Under the pieces are notes generated by a model that did no database searches, was not told where the DNA came from, and worked only from the letters and a program-made list of their open reading frames with translations. Positions 11,726 to 25,300 of a stretch of DNA of 31,626 nucleotides are shown piece by piece. The first letter of the stretch is position 1. Every line of letters starts with the position of its first letter. The translations under genes were made by a program, and so were the position numbers. Where the stretch lies: the NCBI GenBank assembly GCA_024220525.1, contig JAMYWO010000226.1, positions 5,452-37,077 of the forward strand. The letters run 5' to 3'. The DNA is from Cochliopodium minus (taxonomy: Eukaryota; Discosea; Himatismenida; Cochliopodiidae).

Positions 11726-12710
11726 ATGGATAAAAATACGAAATACAAGAAAATATCATTGACTAGAGAGGAAGATCATGAATCGTTGGTTCATTATGAT
11801 ATGGGGCAGGCAATAATATGGGTACATTTAAAACTTGAATAAATCATTTTCATTCATAAAAACGGATATATTTCAAATCATATTTAACTCTTACAAATAT
11901 TTCTTTTGAATAGGATAATCATAATAGAAATAAGGATATATTGAAAAAAGATGAACAAATGGCAAAAGAATTGCATAAATCAATCAATAATAACCCCAAA
12001 GATGAAGGATCTTTGAAAAGAGATGAGATGTATGCCAAAGAACTTCATAAATCAATCAACAGCAACAATAAAACGAAAGTAGTGGATGCCAATAACAACC
12101 AAGAAGGGAATAGGTCAAATCAATCGATATTAGACGAAGAATTGGCAAATAAATTGCAATTGGAAGATATCTTTGATGAATCAGACAATCTTGATCCCAA
12201 AGAAAAGAAAAAGATACAGAAAGTGAAGAAAGTGAAAAAGATAAAAAGCAATAATATCAATAAAGGTACCAAAATCCAATCCAATCAAATAAAAATAACA
12301 ACATATAAACGTATAATTAACCTAACAAAAAATATAAATTATTAATTCAGCTAAAAAATTTAATTTTAATTTTTATTGAAGAAAAGAAAGCGATCAAAAC
12401 GCCCGGTAATCAATCCAAAAAAGAAGATGAATTCAACAAATATTTTGATGAAGATCCTCCACCATATCAGAAACCAACTTCCTATTCCCCTTCTTCCATC
12501 AACAAAAGCATGGATGATAAAGATCCACCTCCCTATCCAAATCCTCCATCCTATTCCACCTCCGTAGAGAGACAAAGAAGTCCCAGAAATGCCAAAAAGA
12601 TTACCAAAATCTTGGTTTCTCCCAAATCTGATTTCAATGAAAAAGAGGATGAGAGGGATGATTATGAATACGAGAACATTGAATTTGAAATTGATGGTAT
12701 AATGAAATAA
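11726..12710 (+). CDS. Lys-rich protein with two PPPY (WW-binding) motifs and UIM-like repeats
   Basis: Exons: 11726-11821, 11914-12265, 12382-12710; 258 aa ending TAA. I do not recognise a named family. Two near-identical segments, DEQMAKELHKSIN and DEMYAKELHKSIN, are followed by a related DEELANKLQLED. These resemble ubiquitin-interacting motifs (acidic start, hydrophobic, conserved Ser), but the central Ala of a true UIM is Glu or Lys here. A basic cluster (KEKKKIQKVKKVKKIK) could be a nuclear signal. The last exon holds DEDPPPYQKP and DKDPPPYPNPPSY, two PPxY motifs that in other eukaryotes bind WW domains of NEDD4-type ubiquitin ligases. The end is acidic. Low-complexity composition suggests disorder. 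An adaptor for ubiquitin ligases is an inference only. Confidence 0.76.
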
Positions 12711-13028
12711 TTTTTTTTTATAATAATTTCATAAAATAATAAAATATATAAAAAATTTTTCATTTTTATATTATATTCATCAAGTTTATCAAATATTTTC
12801 TTTGAAATAAATTATTTTCTTTAAAAAAGTTGAAATTATTTTTATTTAATTTTTAAAAGTAGATTGAGAAAATAAAATAATTGTATTTCAAAAATAACAA
12901 AATTTTAAAAAAGTAAAAATTTAAAAAATATTAATTTATTGTGAATATTTTATTTAACAAAAAATATTTTTATTATCAAAAATAAAGAAAGAAAAGAAAA
13001 AAAGGAAAAACAAAATGTTTCAATCTCG
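12711..13028. other. 318-bp spacer between tandem + genes
   Basis: This A/T-rich spacer holds the 3' end of the PPPY gene and the promoter of the CUE gene. Near its end, an ATG at 13015 opens a 12-codon out-of-frame upstream ORF (13015-13050) that overlaps the CUE start codon. Nothing else is seen. Confidence 0.5.
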
Positions 13029-13286
13029 ATGGAACAACAAATTCTTTTAGACAACCTCTCTGAAATGTTTCCTGGTGTCAAAAGAAACCGTTTGATCACC
13101 TACCTCATCAGGTACGATAGTGACATAGAGAGGGTGGTGGATCATGTTACAAGAAAGCTCCAAAGGCCTAAAAAAGTGAAGCCTCCCAAGTCTCCTCATA
13201 AATATCTCAAGAAGAAAGTCATTGTCAAAAAACTTGTTAAGAAGAAAAAGGTTCCTGTAAAAGTTGAAGAAAAAAGCGATAATTGA
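13029..13286 (+). CDS. Small CUE-domain (ubiquitin-binding-type) protein
   Basis: A single intron-less frame of 85 aa ends in TGA. Residues about 5-42 form a CUE-like three-helix unit: LLDNLSEMFPGVKRNRLITY with the diagnostic MFP, then YDSDIERVVDHV in place of the usual ...LL ending. CUE domains bind ubiquitin. The rest is a very basic tail (PKKVKPPKSP, KKKVIVKKLVKKKK) that could be a nucleic-acid-binding or nuclear-localising region. The preceding gene also has ubiquitin-linked motifs. An overlapping short upstream ORF may lower translation. The missing C-terminal di-leucine leaves real ubiquitin binding uncertain. Confidence 0.72.
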   Translation: MEQQILLDNLSEMFPGVKRNRLITYLIRYDSDIERVVDHVTRKLQRPKKVKPPKSPHKYLKKKVIVKKLVKKKKVPVKVEEKSDN

Positions 13287-13399
13287 TTATTTTTCATTAA
13301 TTTTATTGTGAGGGAGTTGTATTTAATTAAATTTTAATAAAAAATTGTTATTTTTTATAAAATATTTTTTTATTTTTTTTTTTTGAACAAATTTCCAAA

Positions 13400-16300
13400 T
13401 TAATTTTCTGATAGAAGATCATTTGAGGAGATAGATGGTTGTAAAAATTTGATATGTTCATCAAATCCATATTTATATCTGTAAACTATGTTATCTTCGC
13501 AAACCAAGACACAATCAACAGAAATTTGAAGCATGGAAGTAATTTTGCCTTTACAATTTGGAAAACTCTTTACAAGTTGGAATGTATTAGAATCAAAAAT
13601 CTTAATTTCTATTCCGCAAGTAACCCAAACATGAAGGAGATTCGAACAATTTACAGTAAGAAAAGAATCGATGTTACTTTTAAATGCTGAAAAGTGTGTC
13701 ACTAAAAAAAAAATTTATTAAAAAAATAAAAATTAAGTTAAAATAAAAATAAAAATTTTTTTTTTACCCAACTGAAAGTTTGATAAATCAAAAACATAAA
13801 TTTCACCACTTTCTGTCGGAACCCAAAGATGATCATTACAAACGAAAAGATGCGTGACATTACCTTTACACCCATCCAAGGCTACCTTTGTTTGAACATT
13901 ATCGCCCAAAATAGAAAACGCCCAAACTTTAGTTTTTATGGAAACAAAAATAAAGCTGCTCTCGAAACTTTCTGAATAAAAACAATGAGATGAAGGGAAA
14001 GAAGACAATGGAGCACTCCATTTTTTCTTTTTAAATTTGTCGGTGAGAGTGTACAGAACCTTTAAAAATAGAAAAATTTAATGAAATCAATAAATTTTAA
14101 AAAATAAATTTAATAAATAAATTAAAAATATTAAATTAAAGATATCAATAAATTGAACAAAAGAAATAATCATTAAAAATAAATAAAATTAAATTAAAAA
14201 TAAATTAAATTATCAAATATTAAATAAAAAATAAATTTAAAAAAAGTAAACCATTTTCTCATTGTCGAATAGAACCACCTCGCTATTTGAAAGGAAAAGA
14301 AGAGAATTTTTCTTTTCTTTGTAGAGGATTTTGGGTTTAGAAAGGGAGTTCTTGGAGAGTTTGGTAGAGAGGACAAAATTCTCGCTGGAAAGGAGACACT
14401 TGTCCTCTTCGAAGAAATGCATGAAACTCACCGCAGAGCTAAAAAAAGAGGAGTTGGAAACGATTTTGTTAGAAAGGAGATCTAAACAAACAATGTTGTT
14501 GTTTTGCAAACAAAAAAAAACGGATTGTTTGTGTAAACATGAAAAAATGCAAGCGGAGGAAAGTTCCGCCGCGAAATTTTTTTCAAAATTGATTTTGTTG
14601 AATTTTTTCTCGGATTCGTTGTTAAGGACATCGAGGGGATTAAATTGCGAGTTATTGCTGTTGCTGTTTTTGTTGAGTTTGATTCCGGTGAGGAAGCAGA
14701 TTTTGTCGACGATTTCGGCGAAGCTGGGTCTTTCGCTTGGCTCTGTTTTCCAGCATTTGTAGACCATCTCGCTCAATATTGATTTTGGAAAGTTTGGTCT
14801 CAATTCGTGTTTTAATATTGCTTTTTAATTTTCAAATAATAGTAAAGCGAATAAATAATTAACAATAAAAATTAAAAAAATATGAATAGAAAGAAAATAA
14901 AATAATATTCAAAACAAAAATCAAAAAAACATTTGAAAAAAACAATTCAGAAATAAAAGCAATTTTTTTTAAGAAATAAATACATTTTTTTTTTAAAATT
15001 TATAGTCAATAAGTAAAATTTAAAAAAATAAAATTTTATTAAAAATAAAAATAATTTAAAATAAATCAAAATAAAAACATTTTAAAAATCAATTAATAAA
15101 AATTAAAATTTGAAATATCTACAATTAAAATCAAATAAATTCTAAAATAAAAAGTGAATAAGTAAAATTTAATTAGAAAAATAATTATAATATCAAAATG
15201 ATTTTTTTAAAAATTAAAATTTAAAAATTAAATTTTAATTTGAAAAATAATTATAATATCAATTAAAATCAAATAAAAAAATTTTAAAATTTTTTTTACC
15301 TTCGATCAAATCACGACCATTATTTTTCCAAACCCTTTTCTTTTGTCCCAAAACAATTTTAGTGCCAGAAACGTTCAAAGCGTTTTCGCTGGTATTAAGA
15401 TCCATGTTTCCGCTGTTGGTAATGTTTTCGTCCATCACTTCAATTTCTTGGATGAACTCTACGTACTCCGAGAAACTCTCTTTTCGGGTGAACACTTCGT
15501 AAACGATCATTCCAAAGCTGTACACATCTACTTTTTCATCGTATCTTGAATGGTTCAGGCATTCGGGTGGTACAGTTGTGAAATTAGCTAAATATTTTAA
15601 ATGTTTTTTTATTTTGTTTTTGGTTAAATTTTATTGAATTTTTTTTATTTTTTGTGTTAAATTTTATTGAATTTTTTTTTTTTTTTATGTTAAATTATTT
15701 TTTCATTTTCAATTTTTTAAAATATTTTTTCAAATTTTTTCGAGCTATTTTTTTGATTTTTTAATGTAAAAAGTAAAGTTTGATCTCTTCCATTATTTTT
15801 ATTTTCATTTTTAGTTCAATTAATTTAATTATTTTTCCATTATTTTTTAATTTTTTATTATGTTTTAATGTAAAAAGTAAAGTTTAATCTCTTCCTTTAT
15901 TTTTTATTTGAATTCAATAAATTTGATTATTTTCTTTAATTATTTTTTCACTATTTTTTATTTTTATTATTTTTTTTCATTTCTCATTTTTTATTTTTTA
16001 TTTTATTTTAACTGTTTTTTTATTTTTGATTATTTTTTATTATTTTTTATTTTTTATTATTTTTATTTTTATTTTTATTAAAATTTGTTTTACCCAATAC
16101 TTCCTCCAATTTACTCGAGAATTGCTGAGCAAGACCAAAATCACCAACCTTGCAACACACATCTGCGTCCACTTCCAAACTAACCACGAAAACATTGGGA
16201 CATCTCAAATCCCTGTGGATGATGGGAATCGAATGCAAGTACTTCATTGCCTTTGCAACATCCAAACAAAATCTCATTTTTAATTTTTCTGACATTTTTT

Positions 16301-19300
16301 GATAAAATAAAAATAAAATTAAAATAAAATTAAAACCGATTAAACTAAATTAAATAAGAAAAATAAATAATAAATAAAAAATAATTAAAATTTAGAAACA
16401 AAAATCAAAAATAATAAAATACTGAAATATAAAATCAAAATCAAAATTTACAATTAAAATATTTTAATTGTAAAAAAAAAAATAAAAAAAAAAGTAAAAT
16501 AAATAAAATTAAACAATTTAAATTGAAAATAATTAAAATTTAGAAATGATTTTAAAATAATATTAAAATTAAATAATTTACCAGAAAAAATTTCTTCAGG
16601 CAACAAAGTAGTATTTTTGAGATGTTTGTAGAGGTCTGGTAGTTGGCAATACTCGAGGACCATTTGTGGAGGATTAGACTTGATTATACCCAAAAACTTT
16701 ACTAAGTTATCATGTGAAAGAGAAGACATCAAAACCTAAATAAAAAATTAATTATTAATTAATTTGAAAAAAAAAATTAATAAATTAATTATCAATTAAA
16801 TTAAAAAAAATTTATTATTAATTAAATTAAAAAAAATTTATTATTAATCTAATTAAAAAAAATTAATTATTATATTAAAATTAAATTGTTTTACCACTTC
16901 ATGTTGAAATTCTCTGAACCCATCCAATAAAGTGTCTTTATTCAAATCTGTGTTGAGCCTTTTAATGGCGACAGTTCGAAAATTATTGTGAATTCCTTTA
17001 ATTTATAAAAAAAATTAAAAAATTTAAAATATTAAAAATAAATAAAATTTAAAAATAAATAAAAATTAAAATGATAAAAATTTTTAAAATTAAAAGAAAA
17101 AATTTTATTTAAAAAATAAAAAATAAAAATAAAATATTTTAAATTTGAAAAAATAAATAAATTTTTAAATTTTGATAAAAATGAATATAAATTAAAATTG
17201 AAAAATTAAAAAAATAAAAAAATATTTTAAATAAATTAAAAATTTAAAATTTAAAATGATATAAAAATTTGAAAATTAAAATGAATAATTTCTCACCTTT
17301 GTAGACAGTTCCAAATGAACCTTTTCCGATCTGTTCCAAAACGGTGACATTCTTCAAAACGGGAACATGACTCAAAGTGATGTCAGGGGTGAGTTTGTAA
17401 AGAGAAATGAAAGAATTGCAGAGATTGCACTCAACAGAAGTTTTTCCCGCCAAAAAAGACTGAAGACATTCTTTGTATCCGAAAGACTTCTCCTTCTCCT
17501 TCCCGATGCATTGGTAGCAATACACTCTGTGAGAAACTTTGCTTTGGTTGTTTCCGGAGTAAGTGCTTTGGATGAGGGAGTTGATCAAACTGATGAACTG
17601 GTGGATGAGAGGAACTCTTTCTTTTTTGTTTTTAATAATTAAATTTTCGTTGAAATTATTTTCTATTTTTCTATTTTCTATCGTATCATTTTTATTATTA
17701 TTTTCTATGTTATTATTTTTATTATTATTATTTTCTATGTTATTATTATCGTTATTTGCATTTTCTTGGTTATTTCCAACGGGATCTTTTTTTTCATCTT
17801 TTTCCTTGGAGTTGTCGTCGTTGTCCGCCTTTTCTATCGTGATGATCTCCAATGCAAAGAATATTCCCCTCGTTGTTTTCACTTCTTCTTGAAGAAACCT
17901 AATTGATCCACTTATTTCCAACTCTAATCAAAAAAGTGAATTTAAAAGTTTTTTATTTTTTAATTGAATTAATTTTTTGTTTGATTTTTTTCTGATTTTT
18001 ACAATATTATATTTTTTTAAAATAATTTTTTTTTGAAACAATTTTTTTTTGCATTATTTTTTTTTTGTATTATTTGAATTAATTTAAATTTATTTATGAT
18101 TTTATTTTTGTTTTTATTTTGATTTTTTAATATATTGTTTTTACCTTTGTTTTCAATTTCGATACCATTTCTCCAAACATTGATGACCCGAGCTTGAATG
18201 GTGTTAATAACCCTAACAATGATCCTAGAAAAGAAGCCATGAGGCAAAAACTTAAAGTTGAAAACCCGCTTGAAAAGAGAAAAGCCCCTCTGCCTCCTCT
18301 CCTCAAAATTAACCGAAGAAACGACAAGTTTGACTTCAGGAAGCTCCGGCAACAAAGAAGGGATCACCACAACTTTTTTGTTGTTGTTTTCCAAGTTCAT
18401 GCGGTAGACGACTTCGAATTTCTCGAGGAGGGAGACGAGAAATTCTCGCATTTTGCTGGGGAACTTCTCCCAGATCTTGTCGATCACTTCTATGGAGGCG
18501 GTGGCGTGGTGGAAGTTGTTTTTGAAGGAGATGATGTCGCTCATTCTGTTTGCGAGCCATTGCGGCGATAGGACCACCACGTCTTTTAAGTTTGGATTGT
18601 CAGGAAAGTACATTAATGTTCCCTATTCAAAAAATAATTATTTTTTTTTTAATTTTAATTTTATTATTTAATTTTTATCATTCTTATTTTTGATTTTTTA
18701 TTTATTTTTTTATTTAATTTTAACTATAAATGTTTTTATTGAATAACAAATTTATATTTTTTTAATTTTACATTTTTTATATTTTAACTTTAAATGTTTT
18801 TATTGAATGAAAAATTTATATTTTTTTTACATTTTATATTTTTAATTTTATTTTAAATATTTTATTGATTTCATTTTATTTTGTTTTACTTGTTCGTGAA
18901 GAAATGAAGTGACTGAAGACAAAGAGTTGATAGGAACTCCAACACTAGATATCGCCAAGTTTTGATACTCATCATATGTGATGATATCTTTTTTTGTTGC
19001 CAATTTTTTTATTGCTTGGTCTAATTTTAACTATCAAAATTTTTAAAAAATAAAAGAATATAAGAAAATAAGAAATAATAATAATAAAATAGAAATTATT
19101 AAAAAATAAAAAAATTTTAAAAAAAAATTAAAAAATTTTTTTGAAATTTACCCAAAAAGTAGGAACGACTCGTTTGTTTAGGTTTTTAGATCTAACAATA
19201 TCTACAAGAACTTCTTCCAATTCTTTGATTCCCTTCCCTGTTTTACAAGAAACGAAATTGACGTGTTTAAGCTGAGAAATTTTCAACTTTTTAAAACTCT

Positions 19301-22300
19301 CCAATATTTTTTCAAGATCTTCCTTATTTTGGATTGCATCAATATGGGTACCAACCACAACAAAATGTGGTCTGGGAATCCAAAAACTTTTAAATAAATT
19401 TAAATAAATTAAAATTTATCAATTTATTCAAAAAAATTAATAATATTAAAAATAAAAAATATTTGCTAAAAATTAAAAATTTAAAATTGATAATTAAAAA
19501 TTAAAATTAAAATTAAAAATTAAAAATTAAAAATTAAAATTAAAAATTAAAAATTAAAAATTAAAAATTAAAATTAAAATTAAAATTAAAAATTAAAATT
19601 AAAAATTAAAAAAATTAAAATTAAAATTAAAATTTAAATTTTAAAAAAATTTTTTACCTTGATTTTGGATTGTACTTAAAATTTTAAGATTTAATTAAAG
19701 TTTTAGTATTTAATTAAAGTTTTAATATTTAATTTTATTTTTTAAAATTTTTTTTTACCTAAACCAGTAATTGACTCTTTGTTGGTACTCAGGGTCCGTG
19801 CAATTAAATACAACTAAATATATTGCCTGAGAAGTGAGATGAAATTGATGACAAGGATAAAATATTTGTTGTCCTCCAAAGTCATAGGCAAGAAACTTTA
19901 CTTGCGCTTCCTTTTTTCCGGATATCCATTCGTGTATCTCGATACCGTTGGTGGAAATGTTGGAATCGTATTTTGCTTTTTTGAATCTTTTTAGGAGATG
20001 TGTTTTACCAACTCCTTCCTAAATTAACAAAAAATATAATTTAAAATTGATAAAAAATTTAAAATTAACAAAAAATAATAATTATATTTTAATAAAATTA
20101 ACTCAACTAAAAATGATTAAATAGAATAATTAAAAAGTTAAAAAAAAGAAAAAATTAAAAATAAAATTAAACAAACCTTAATTAAAAGACAAAATATAAA
20201 TTTAAAAAAATGGAAATTAAAAATTTAAAAAAATTGAAAAAATGAAAAATAAATTAAAAATAAAATTAAAAACAAAGTTAAAAAAATTTAAACCAAAAAC
20301 TTAAAATAAAAGTATTAAACAAACCTTAATTAAAATAAAAAAAAATTTAATTTAAAAATATAAATATAAATTTGTCAATTAAAAAATAAAAGTTGAAAAT
20401 AATAAAAATTAATAAATAAAATAAAATTAAAAACAAAAGTTGAAAAAATGAAAATGAAATTAAATCACCTTTCCAAGAATGATCAACTTGACAGAATCCC
20501 ATATTGATGAAGAAGATTGCAGCTCTTTCAAATAGAAAAGAAAGGCTTCAGTTCCTCTGTTATAAACTTCGATGACCAAGTTGGAGAGACATGGGTTTCC
20601 TTCCAAATTGAGTTTCACAAGTGGAAGGTTACAAAGGTCGGAAGGAATCTCCGTTATTTTGTTGTTTGACAAGTCCAAGTATTTAAGTTGCTTGCATTTA
20701 AGGATTACTGAAGGAACCAATTCTAGATTACCTTATTAAAAAAAATTAAATAAATAAATTAAATTAAATTTTAAAAAAATATAAAAGAAAAAAATAATTC
20801 AAATGAATTTTTTAAAATTAATTAAAAATTATATCTAAAATAAATTAATAAAAATAAAATAAAAATAAAATGTTAAAAACAATTAAATAATAAATTGAAT
20901 AAAATAAAAATAAAAATGTTTTTTTACAGTTAGAAAGGTTTAATGCAAAGCAAGTCAAAGTTGTAGGCAGAAGATTCAAATAATTGATTAACTGCGGCTT
21001 GTTTTGTTGGCAACAAACCTCAAAAAGTTTTTGTTGAAGGCCAGTGGGAAGGTTGGGAAGGATAGGTATGAATTTGTACAAGATGTCTTGAGGAGACTTT
21101 TTAATTATTTGGAACATTGCAGATCTGATAGCAAAACAGTTCAAATCTACCAAAAAGCTGTTTTCTAGGTTAATTTCTTTGATTAATGGATTGTCTATGA
21201 GTTGAGGCAAGTTATAGCTTATTTTTACATCTCCTGTCATAGCCTCTCCTAAAAATAAAAAAAATAAAAAAAATAAAAAAATAAAAATTAAAGAAAAAAA
21301 GATAAAAAAAAATAAAAAAAATCAAAAAAATTAAAAATTAAAGAATAAAAATTTTGAATATTGGTAAATTTAATTAAATACATAAGTAGAATTAATGAAA
21401 TACATTACTGAATTAATGTTGAATTAAAATATTAAATATAAAATTTTAAAATAGGAATCTTGAATTATAAAGTATAAATTAAAAGTAAAAAATAAAAAAT
21501 AAAAAATAAAAAGATTAAAAAAATAAAATAAAAAATAAAGAATAAAAAATAAAAAATAAAAAATAAAAAATAAAAAAAATTAATTTGAAATAATATTTAC
21601 CATGATCATTATTTCCCCATGCATAAAAGTTTCCACTTTCTGTTTTTGCAAATGAAGTGTAATAAGAACCACCAATCCCTATCGCTTTTTCATTCAAAGT
21701 TCCTCCAAGAATAACTTTAGTAGGTTTGTTCATGCCAGAATTAGAATTATGTCCCTGTCCTCCTTCTCCCTTGAGATTATTTCCACAAACGAAAATTTGC
21801 CCACATTTCGTTAAAAAAAGGGAATGGAATCCACACAATACTAGAAATAACAAAAAAAAAAAATTAATAAAAATAAATAATTAAAAATATAAAAATAAAC
21901 AATAATTCATAAAAAAATAAATTTTAAAAATAAACAAGAGAAGTAAATTTAAAAAAGTAAAAATAATATAAAAAAATAAAAATAATAAAAAATATTAATA
22001 AAAAAATAAAATTCAAAAATAAACAAGAGAAATAAATTGAAAAATAAATTCAAAAATAAACAAGAGAAGTAAATTTAAAAATAAAGTAAAAATAATATTA
22101 AAAAATGAAAATAATAAAAAAATAAATTTTAAAAATAAACAAGAGAAATAAATTGAAAAGTAAATTTAAAAATAAACGAAATAAATTTAAAAATAAAGTA
22201 AAATAATATTAAAAAATAAAAATAATAAAAAAATAAATTTTAAAAATAAATTTTTTACCAATATTTGCAATTTCATACCCATTTAATTCTTTCATTTCTG

Positions 22301-25300
22301 TTGGTGAAGTAACTTCGTTATTATGTCCTAAACCAAGTTGCCCAACTGTGTTTTTCTTTAAAAAGAAATTAAAAGAGATTTAGAAAAAGTTTATAATTAA
22401 TTTTACACCAAAAGAGTAAATCGTTTTGGATTTGCTCATGATCATGGTATAGTTAGCTCCACATGCACATCCAATACTTTCATCATTTATGTTTATCAAA
22501 GTTGGAGATCTCACAATAGGAACAATGGAGTTTGAAGTATTAATACCACATTCTCCAAACTGATTTGCTGAAAATTAAAATTAATTAAATTCAAATAAAA
22601 AAATAATAATAATTTTAAACGATAAATTATTCAAAATTAAATTAATAAAAATAAAATAAAATTTAAATAAAATTAATTAAATTTAAAAAATAAAAAAAAA
22701 AATGAAAAATAAAATAAAAATAATTGAAAATTAAATGAAATAAAAAAAATAATGATTTTAAAAATAATTTTGAATAACAATTTAAACGATAAAAATAATT
22801 TAAAATAAAATTAATAAAAGTAAAATGAATAATAGAATAAAAATAAAATAAAATTTAAATAAAATTAAATAAATTTAAAAATGATTTAAAATAAATTAAT
22901 AAAACAATTTAAACATTAAAAATAATTTAAAACATAAAAATAAAACTAAATTTTACCTCCAAATGAATACGATTGACCCTTTTCAGTAATTAGGACTGTG
23001 TGTGCCCACCCACAAAAAACACCAACCACAACATCGTAGAAGGGAACGAGTGTAGGAGTGGTGATGATATTATCATTTTGTCTTTCAAACCCAAGTTCGC
23101 AGTTACTGTTGAATCCAAAACCATAAACTTTCCCAAATTCTGTGAGAATCATAGTATGATTCCCACCACAACTTGTTGATCTCACAGGTTCTGGAATTAC
23201 AATTTGTTTTGGTATTGGAACACCTGAAAAAAAAAATGGAATGAATAAAACAAAACAAAATAAAATAAAAATAAAAAGATTTCAAAAATAAAAAAATTCA
23301 TAAAAAATAGAAATAAAATTAATTTCAAAAATATCATAAAATTTCAAAAAAAAAATTTAGACAAGTTCAAAATTTATTCATATAAAATCAATAAAATTTG
23401 GAAAATAAAATAAAATATTAAAACTTTTACAATTTTCTTTTTTTCCTATTCCAACTTGACCTGTTTATATGTTAAAATAATTATTTTAAAAAGTGAAAAT
23501 AAAATGAAATCCAATTACCAGCTTGACAATTTCCAAAACCAACAACATTTCGGTCATTCAACATCAAAATGACGTGAGAATATCCAGCACTCAAACCACA
23601 GATGCTAGAATTTTCAATGACGTCTATTTTCTTGGGAGACCTGTATATTTCTTCTGCCTCTTTAACTCCACCTTGATGGTAATTGTTGTAACCACAAGAC
23701 AAGAAACCATTTTCTTTAGATTGAATGTATGAAGTGTAAGAAAAGCTGCAGGAACAGTATGGTTGGGTTTCCATCTTGTCTAGGAGTCTTTTGAGGAAAT
23801 GCGCGTTTTGTTCCAGACAGGAGAGGTAGAGGACCTTGGATCTTTCGGAGGGAGACAGATTTCTGAACTCTTCAAAGATGTAGTTGAGATTGGACTCTTC
23901 GTCTACATTTCTAAACTCTATGTTTAACAAGTCAATGTATTTTGAATATACATCAGAATACTAAAAAAAAAAAAAAAAAAAAAAAAATAAGGAAATTAAA
24001 ATAGGAAATTAAAATAGGATATTAAATAAAAAAACTTTTTTTTCTAACAATTAAATGAGAAATAGTCGGGATGAATATTGGAATAACACTCTTTTGTAAT
24101 TCTAATCCTAGTTGACCAGACTTTCCATCTCCCATAGAATAAACTTTGTTGTCTTCGGTCAAAACGTACAAAGTTTGGTAACCAGAATTAATGCAGAGTG
24201 GCTTTTTGTCATTGAAAAACTTTATCTGCTCTGGCAAAACGACAATATTCTCCGAACCAAAAATGCCCCAGTAAAAAATTTTGAAACATTGAGTCAAACA
24301 AGCAACAAAAGTGTTACCCACCGTAACATTTTTTATTTTGTATTTATCTAACATTTTGATAAAGGTTGGTTTAAAGTGATTTGTTTTTGCGCCCAATCCT
24401 AAGACACCGTTTGAACCTTGCCCACAAGAATATAAGAATCCACTGTTAGTAAGGAAGATGGTGAAGTTTTCTGATGGAAACACTTTCACTATGATTTCGT
24501 CTTTGGAGTTGAAGAGAATTTTGACTGGCTTCTTAATATAATTCAATGTTTTTCCAAAATACTCTTCATCTTTACCAAAACCTTTTTAATAAAATCAATG
24601 TTATAATTAAGATTAATAGATTATAAAAAATTAAATTTAAATAAATAAAAATTAAAATTATTTATTCTTAAGATTAATACCCAATTCGCCAAATCTAAAA
24701 TTTCCCCATCCATAAACATTATAATTATTATCAATCGCAAAACTATGATGTGATCCTGATACGATATCAATTATTCCCATTTCTGAAAATTCAGTGATTT
24801 CTGTGAATGAATGTGAATGATCAACCTCTTCTGTTCCACTCGCATACACCTTGTTATTTTCAGTGAGTAAAATTGTGCCTGATTCTCTCAATGCAACTTT
24901 TATCACTTTGAAATCTATCTTTATATATACAGGTTCTATTGTAGTATCTATCAATATCTGTCCAATACCAAATTGACCCTGATATATCAAAAATAGAGAA
25001 AATTATTTTTGATATATTAAAAATTATATATTATTCCCTGTATTACTTTTTAATAATATCGATAAAGGATGTATATTATCCATTGTGGGAGTATTTATTG
25101 AAATATATATGATTTATTTACTTTATCAGCTTTTCCCATCCCTCTCATCGTTCCATCATTCAACAATACTATACATAAATCCTTTGAACCAAAGATATGT
25201 TTTATTTGATATGGTGCATATAGATCCACTTCGTCTACTTTCGCATTTGGATGTTTATCTCTCCTCAAAGCTTGCCCATTATTGTTTGATCCGAAGGTAA

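Noticed and set aside
14331-14762. 143-aa open frame on the + strand
   Set aside because: It is antisense to the kinase C-lobe/tail exon 14820-14252, whose reading shows RPNFPK...ERPSF kinase signatures.
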